Origin: Lotus japonicus
Taxonomy: Eukaryota > Streptophyta > Magnoliopsida > Fabales > Fabaceae
Assembly (NCBI RefSeq): GCF_012489685.1
Contig: NC_080043.1
Span: forward strand, 80,740,292 to 80,804,291
DNA: 64,000 nt
Direction of reading: 5' to 3'
Of the stretch, positions 57,862-64,000 are shown piece by piece (the first letter of the stretch is position 1; the number at the start of each line of letters is the position of its first letter). The translations under genes and the position numbers were made by a program. The notes beneath the pieces are model-generated. The model was not told the origin of the DNA and did no database searches. It saw nothing but the letters and a program-made list of their open reading frames with translations.

Positions 57862-58150
57862 ACCATAATACTGTTTTGCATGAATCAGAATAAGCTGCTC
57901 TAGATGGTTTATGAATATATTGTCATGTCATGAAACTATTATACTTTTTTTGTATTGAATTGGATAATATACCAGTTGTTTGTTGCATTTAGTGAAGAAC
58001 AACTATCAACTTTGATGCTAATCCTAGTTGATTGAAATTTTTCTTGTATTGTTAAGTTTCCAATTAATACTTTGGTAATCTGTTTTTGATTCTGCACATA
58101 CACTCGTAACCTTTATTCTGGAGTTGTTGGTACTTCTGGCAGGCAACATT

Positions 58151-58290
58151 TTTTATTTTACTTTTTGAAAATGAACTTCCATTAAACGGAAATTAAACAG
58201 GCTCAGAAGCCATTACGTCAATCTAAACAAAAGAAGACCCGGAGGATCATCCTCTTCAACCCAAACAGAATTGGGGAAGGAGAGGAACCT
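58151..58290 (-). mobile_element. 5'-truncated LINE tail with perfect 18-bp target duplication
   Basis: CTTCTGGCAGGCAACATT occurs at 58133-58150 and again at 58291-58308. The 140-bp insert ends in a T-rich run on the plus strand (an A tail on the minus strand). Its minus-strand frame FPNSVWVEEDDPPGLLLFR then stop resembles the last residues of plant LINE proteins. It lies about 0.3 kb past the pyrophosphatase stop codon. Confidence 0.75.
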
Positions 58291-58308
58291 CTTCTGGCAG
58301 GCAACATT

Positions 58309-58622
58309 ACAGTCCAGATTAGTCTAATTGTTTGAGGCATTAAATTTGTTGTCCAGATTAGACTAATCTGTTGTGTAGGGGTTATGTTTTGTTTAGAGCA
58401 GTGTTTTTGGTGACTAGTTTGTTGCTAACTTTAAGCAATCCAATTCCTAGCTAATTATTGTTAAATATTAGTTAAAAACTACCTGCTGAATTTCTGTCAA
58501 AATACACTGCTTTACTGAAGTTCTACTTTTTCAACCTTCACCGCCAAATCAGTACAAATTGCAGAGTTCTACTTAAGTTTTTTATATAAAATTTTAATAA
58601 TCATTTTTGCAAGACAATATTG
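58309..58622. other. Spacer
   Basis: AT-rich spacer between the LINE tail and the copia element; no feature seen. Confidence 0.5.
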
Positions 58623-58941
58623 TGTTAGATCTTTAGGAATGAAGAAGACTCAACACCTCTAATTGAATGCTCAAGATTCAATGGCTACACAACACCATTG
58701 ACACACACACTGTTGCACATTCAAGAACAGAGGAAGAAGAAGAAGTAATGCAATTAACAGAAAACTAATCAGAAAAGGAGAGAATGAATATTCTGTTATA
58801 TCTCACACACTCTCACAGTGTGTCGTATTTTAGAGTCAATTACACAAGGACTGAATGGTTAATAACCACAAACTCTAGGGACTAACATACAATCATTAAC
58901 AAACTAAGAGGACCTAATTCTGAATTATTTTATTTCTAACA
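58623..58941 (-). repeat. 3' LTR of the 58623 copia element
   Basis: 319 bp bounded by TG and CA next to the TATTG duplication. The minus strand shows AATTAGGAGTG directly before it as the likely polypurine tract. There is no second copy in the window to compare with. Confidence 0.8.
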
Positions 58942-58973
58942 CACTCCTAATTCAGAATTCACAAAACTCTCTC

Positions 58974-61900
58974 CTAATTCAAAACCTCAGCTGCAGACAT
59001 AATGTTCAGCTTCTTGCACAATACACTAAACCTCTCAGCTCTCAATGGTTTAGTGAACAAGTCTGCCATCTTCTCCTCAGTAGGACAATGAACCAGCTCA
59101 AGCTTTCCCTTTGTCACCTGATCTCTGAGAAAATGAAAACGAGTCTCAATGTGTTTACTCTTTCCATGTGCCACAGGATGTTTAGCTAGATCAATAGCTG
59201 ATCTGTTATCAATCAGTAACTTCATCATCTCAGGAACCTTCAGACCTATCTCTTCCAGAACCATACCAATCCACAAGGCCTGACAAGCACTGAAAGAAGC
59301 TGCTACATACTCAGCTTCACACGAGGACAAAGCTACTATAGGCTGCTTCTTTGAGCACCAAGACATAGGTGCATCTCCACACAAGAACACATAACCAGTT
59401 GTGCTTTTTCTGTCATCTTTATCTCCACTCCAATCTGAGTCTACATAGCCAGTAATTTCATTTCTCACATTGCAAGCCTTATTGGGAAACAATATTCCAT
59501 GATCAAGGGTTCCTCTAATGTACCTTAGTATCCTCTTTGCTGCCAGAAAATGTGATTCTTTTGGACTCTCCATAAACTTGCTTATCAATCCAACTCCATA
59601 GCTAATTTCTGGCCTGCTACTGCATAGGTACCTTAGTGAACCCACTATCTGCTTAAACAATGTTGAATCCACTGGCTTTCCTGTATCTGACTTGGTTAGA
59701 ATAGCACCACACTCTACTGGAGTGGTCACTGAATTGCACTCAGCCAAATTAAATCTCTTTAAGACATCAGCTGCATATTTCCTTTGACACATGAAAATTC
59801 CTCTTTCAGTTCTGACAAACTCTATTCCCAGAAAGTATGTTAGCTCTCCCATATCACTCATTTCAAACTCTGATTGCATCTTCTCCTTAAACCTGCTTAT
59901 CTCAGTCTCATCACTTCCAGTGACTAGTAAATCATCTACATAAAGACACACAATAAGCATACCAGTTCTCTTGGTCTTAAGCACATACACACCATGCTCA
60001 GAAATGCATTTTAAGAACCCCAACTGACTCAAGAATCCATCAATTCTCTTATTCCAAGCTCGAGGAGCTTGCTTGAGCCCATATAGAGCTTTATGCAATC
60101 TATACACCTTGTGCTCATCTCCCTGAACCTCAAAACCAGGAGGTTGTTGGACATAATTAAACCTCATCATCAAGGGGACTATTCAGAAATGCTGATTTAA
60201 CATCCAGTTGATGCAATCTCCAATTTTTCAAACTGGCAGTAGCAACCACCATCCTCACTGTCTCCATTCTTGCTACTGGAGCAAAAACATCAGTATAGTC
60301 CAATCCTTCTCTTTGTTGAAAACCTCTTGCCACCAACCTGGCCTTGTATCTTGACACAGATCCATCAGGCTTCAGTTTTGTTTTATAAACCCACTTCACA
60401 GAAATAGCCTTCTTATCCTTTGGTAAATCTACCAAGCTCCAGGTTCCATTCTTCTCAATAGAACCAAGTTCATCTTTCATAGCTGTAACCCAGTTCTCAT
60501 GTTTGAAAGTCTGATCAACACTCACTGGTTCAGCTTCAATGAAAAGTGACAGATGAATCAAATCACCCTCATGAGTGACTTCATTATCAGGAAATAACAC
60601 ATAGTCACTCAATCTAGAAGGTAATTGTCTAACTCTTTGGTTTCTAGTACTCATATTCTCAGAATGTATCTCATCAGTTGCTTGACCACTAGCTCTACCA
60701 TGATCTTCACCTCTTGCATTCCCAGTATCACTTGCAGAGATCAGCTCAGGGAAGTCAAAAGAAACCCTATCATTTGAAGTCTCAGGCTGTTGGTCATCAT
60801 TTTCATTCCATTGCCAAGTAGCTTCTTCATCAACTACCACATCTCTACTCACTATAATAGCATTAGTTGTAGGATTTAGCAGTCTATATGCCCCAGTTGA
60901 ATGATAACCAACTAACACTAACTTCTCACTTTTATCATCAAGCTTCTTTCTTCTCTAATCTGGCAAATGTCTATAACATAGTGAACCAAAAATTCTGAAA
61001 TGCTTAACTATTGGCTTGATCCCTGTCCAAGCCTCTTCAGGTGTCATGGACTTCAACTTCTTGGTAGGACATCTGTTCAGAATATAGGCAGCTGTTGATA
61101 CTGCTTCTCCCCACAGTTTCATTGGTAGTAGCTTACTCTTCAACATACTCCTCACCATGTTAGCAATAGTCCTGTTCCTCCTCTCAGCCACTCCATTGTG
61201 CTGAGGAGTATATGGAGCTATTACCTCATGGATAATGCCAGCTTCTTCACATAAATTCTTCATCACAGTGGACACATATTCTCCACCTCCATCTGTCCTA
61301 AGAGTCTTGATACTCCTTTCACTTTGCTTTTCAACCAGCTTCTTGAATTTCTGGAAAACTTCAAACACTTCTGATTTCTTGCTCAGTAAGTAAATCCACA
61401 TCCTTCTAGTGTGATCATCAATGAATGACACAAAGTATCTATTTCCTCCTAATGATACAACCTCAAATGGTCCACACACATCTGAATAAACCACATCCAA
61501 AGGACCTTTGGAAACCACTGGCATACTATCAGTGAAAGAATTCCTAGGTTGCTTACTTAGTAAGTAACCTTCACACAAATGTCCAGAAGCCTTAACTGGA
61601 GGTAAACCTTTTACCATCTCTTTATGATGCAACTGGTACAGACCCTTAAAATTGAGATGTCCATATCTCAAATGCCACAGCCAATCTGAACCTTGTATCT
61701 TAGCTGAGAAACACTCTGAATTGATAGTATCTAAGACAACACGAAATGTCTTATTTGCTGATAAAACTGATTGCAAAATCAATCTTCTCTTTGGATCAAA
61801 CACCATCAGTTTCTTCCCTTTAGTCTTCATAGAGTATCCCTTCTCTATGAGTTGTCCTAGGCTTATCAAATTATGCTTTACACTAGGTACAAACAAAACA

Positions 61901-63273
61901 TCAGGAATAAAAGCTTGTTTACCATCCTTCTTTTTGATTAACACTCTACCCTTCCCAGCAGATGTAATCACACTATTATCAGCAAACCTCACACCACTTG
62001 TCTTGCTTCCATCAAGATCAATAAACCAGTTTTTATGACCAGTCATATGAGCAGAACATCCAGAATCCAAGTACCAAGTTCTATCATCATTTCTATGAGA
62101 ACTTACTACTGAGTTAATCACTACATCAGGCATACTCCTAGAGTTTTTGTCAGGACAATTATGATTATCATTAGCAGGGACAATGAAGAGTACCTGCTCT
62201 GATTCTGAACCATCAAGTTGATCAGGAAAAACTTGTTCATCACCAGGCATACTACAAGTGATCTCATCAGGACTATCATGATCATCATTAGCAGGGACAA
62301 CAAAGAGTACCTGCTCTGAATCTGACTCATCATCTTGAGCAGAATAAACTTGATCATTACCACTTATCTTGCTACACTTCTTCTTATTTTTGCATTCATA
62401 GGCATAGTGTCCATACTTTTTACATGCAAAACACTGAACACTCTTCTTGCTTTTCCCTTTCTTGAACTTATCTTTGTCCTGATTCTTTTCCTTGGAATCC
62501 CATTTCTTCTTGGATTCACCCTCATCCTCATGTGAAGACTGCCCAGAATCCTTGTTCTTCCAATTCTTCTCCTTGGAGGTCTTAGAGTTGCTACCCCATT
62601 TCTTCTTGCTAGTACTGCCTCTAACATACAGTGCCTGCTCAGTTTCTCTCTCAGAATCTCGCAGGTTTAACCTCATTTCATGAGCCTCCAATGAACCTTG
62701 AAGCTCTTCCACCTTCATAGTCTCAAGATCCTTAGACTCCTCTATAGTAGTGACTATATGATCAAATCTTGTAGTCAAAGATCGAAGAACCTTTTCTACA
62801 AGCATTTGATCATTCACAGTCTCTCCATTCGTCTTCATTTGGTTTGTCAAGGTCTGAAGCCGAGTAAAGAACTTAGAAATCGTCTCTGATTTCTCCATCT
62901 TCAGAGCTTCATACTGTCTTCTGAGGGTCTGCAACTTGACTTTCTTCAATTTTGCCACACCTTCGTAACTCTTTGTCAGAATATCCCACGCCTCCTTCGA
63001 CGTTTTCGCCGCTGCAATCTTCTCAAAATTAGCAGGGTTAACGCACTGATGGATTATGAACAAAGCCCTCATGTCTTTCTTCTTCAACTCCTTATGAGCA
63101 GCGCTTTGCTCCGCCGTGGGTTCCGCCGGTAGAGCCTCCAACCCAGAAGTCACCATCTCAAGAACGTCCTGGAATCCGAAAATTACGAGCATCTGGGTGT
63201 TCCACCGTTCCCAATCAGTCTTGCCGTCAAGAACCGGTAACGAAGCTGGGAAATTACCGTTCGTTCCAGCCAT
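58974..63273 (-). pseudogene. Copia gag-pol polyprotein with one stop and one frameshift
   Basis: Gag starts [17 protein letters not shown] at 63273 (an upstream in-frame ATG lies at 63324). It has the copia capsid block ([18 protein letters not shown] in related form) and zinc knuckle [14 protein letters not shown]. Protease has [13 protein letters not shown]. Integrase has YSDVCGPFE and [12 protein letters not shown] at 60955-60957 breaks the frame where glutamine is expected. Near 60160-60175, four extra bases shift the frame within RT, after which the other frame carries YVDDLLVTG and RNase H with DSDWSGDKDDRKSTTGY and ends TKPLRAERF. gag and pol are in one frame, as usual for copia. The copy cannot make a complete polyprotein. 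Confidence 0.9.
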
Positions 63274-63419
63274 CACCTTGAAAGAAGCGTCCACTTCCAC
63301 CGGAGCTTCAAACGGAGCAAGCACCTCCGTTGTGACTGCCTCACACTCCGCCGTAGATCACCGTGCACAGGTGGTGGCTTACATCGCCGGTCGCTAGATC
63401 GTCACACTCTAACATATTG

Positions 63420-64000
63420 TAGGACTCCGAGAATATAAGAACCACATCAAATAACATTTTAACAGATGCTATTGGCTATTGAGATCTCTTTCATCAAAAC
63501 CTTATTGAAGAGCTTATTAGTTAGTCAAATAAACCTTATTGCTGTATATTTAATATTGCTTGGAAAAAGTTAAACGCCATTGAATAATTAATAACAGGAT
63601 CTTTCAAAAAGATAATTGATAACAAAAGAAATAATTTTGAATCACAAAACATTGAAAAGATAAGTTCAGATAAAGGGCTTTGTTTTGTTTTATATTCCTA
63701 AATCCTAAGTACAAAAATATGGGCTTCAGCGTAGGATTCTCTTGGGCCTATGGATATATATTGGCCAGCCCTGAACTTTGTGATATGAACCTTCATCATT
63801 TGTCCAAAAAAACCTTCATCTATACTTTTACTATTTTCCTCTTAACTACAATTGCTTAAGTTTAGAAATTTTTTTGTTTGTTTTAAATTGTCGTTATAAA
63901 AAGATTTCCATAATTCAACTATCTACAAACTACCCCAGATTTTGTTGACAAATGACGTTGACTCTTTAACTCACACAATTTACAAACTATAACTTTGTCA
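63420..64000. other. AT-rich spacer at the right edge
   Basis: I see no coding frame, repeat or known element here. Confidence 0.5.

Larger units (their letters stand above)
58623..63414 (-). mobile_element. Ty1/copia element with its 5' LTR almost entirely missing
   Basis: The 3' LTR is 58623-58941 (319 bp, TGTTAGATC to TTTCTAACA on the plus strand). The other end of the element is only TCTAACA at 63408-63414. Target duplications TATTG lie at 58618-58622 and 63415-63419, so both original ends are still present. Between the 7-base LTR remnant and gag there is no primer site. Inside are gag, protease, integrase, RT and RNase H on the minus strand, broken by one stop and one 4-bp insertion. 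The clade was not determined. Confidence 0.88.

Noticed and set aside
1..64000. CRISPR arrays, operons, phage or other prokaryotic systems
   Set aside because: No regularly spaced repeats or operon-like gene strings; introns and plant retrotransposons show this is nuclear plant DNA.

Overview
The window is nuclear DNA from a flowering plant, very probably a papilionoid legume. It has multi-exon genes with GT-AG introns, four large LTR retrotransposons, SINEs, MITEs and LINE tails, and no prokaryotic signals. The legume guess rests on remembered resemblance of the SIRE-type retrotransposon and of the LHY protein to legume sequences. All exon limits were placed by eye from splice sites, reading phase and family knowledge.

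Four host genes are readable from start to stop codon: an LHY/CCA1-type circadian MYB gene (+, 18897-25250), an ATG1-type autophagy kinase (-, 33292-38208), a wall-associated-kinase-like receptor whose kinase has lost its catalytic residues (+, 43271-46759), and a cytosolic-type soluble inorganic pyrophosphatase (+, 54764-57861). LHY and ATG1 lie tail to tail.

From left to right: 1-16755 is a minus-strand Tat-lineage Ty3/gypsy element that runs off the left edge. It is split by a 12.1 kb SIRE-like Ty1/copia element (2941-15037, minus strand) with a TCCGC target duplication. The SIRE-like element carries gag, pol, a third large ORF and, on the opposite strand, a small coiled-coil ORF with its own TATA box and AATAAA. 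The LHY region follows, with a LINE tail and a SINE in its upstream region and copia debris plus a MITE in its 3.6 kb third intron. At 25738-32441 lies a decayed chromovirus (Ty3/gypsy with chromodomain) containing a 1328-bp tandem duplication. Next are ATG1 (with an Au-like SINE in an intron), a MITE/SINE-rich spacer, the WAK-like gene (with a SINE flanked by 55-56 bp repeats), a young chromovirus (47318-52760), the pyrophosphatase gene (two intronic foldback elements and a LINE tail downstream), and a copia element (58623-63414, minus strand) that kept its 5-bp target duplication but lost almost all of its 5' LTR.

The genes show no shared pathway. The organising theme is successive transposon insertion around and inside four conserved genes. 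LTR differences counted by eye give the relative ages: chromovirus 47318 (1 in 386) is younger than the SIRE-like element (8 substitutions in about 1209), which is younger than chromovirus 25738 (11 substitutions in about 386).
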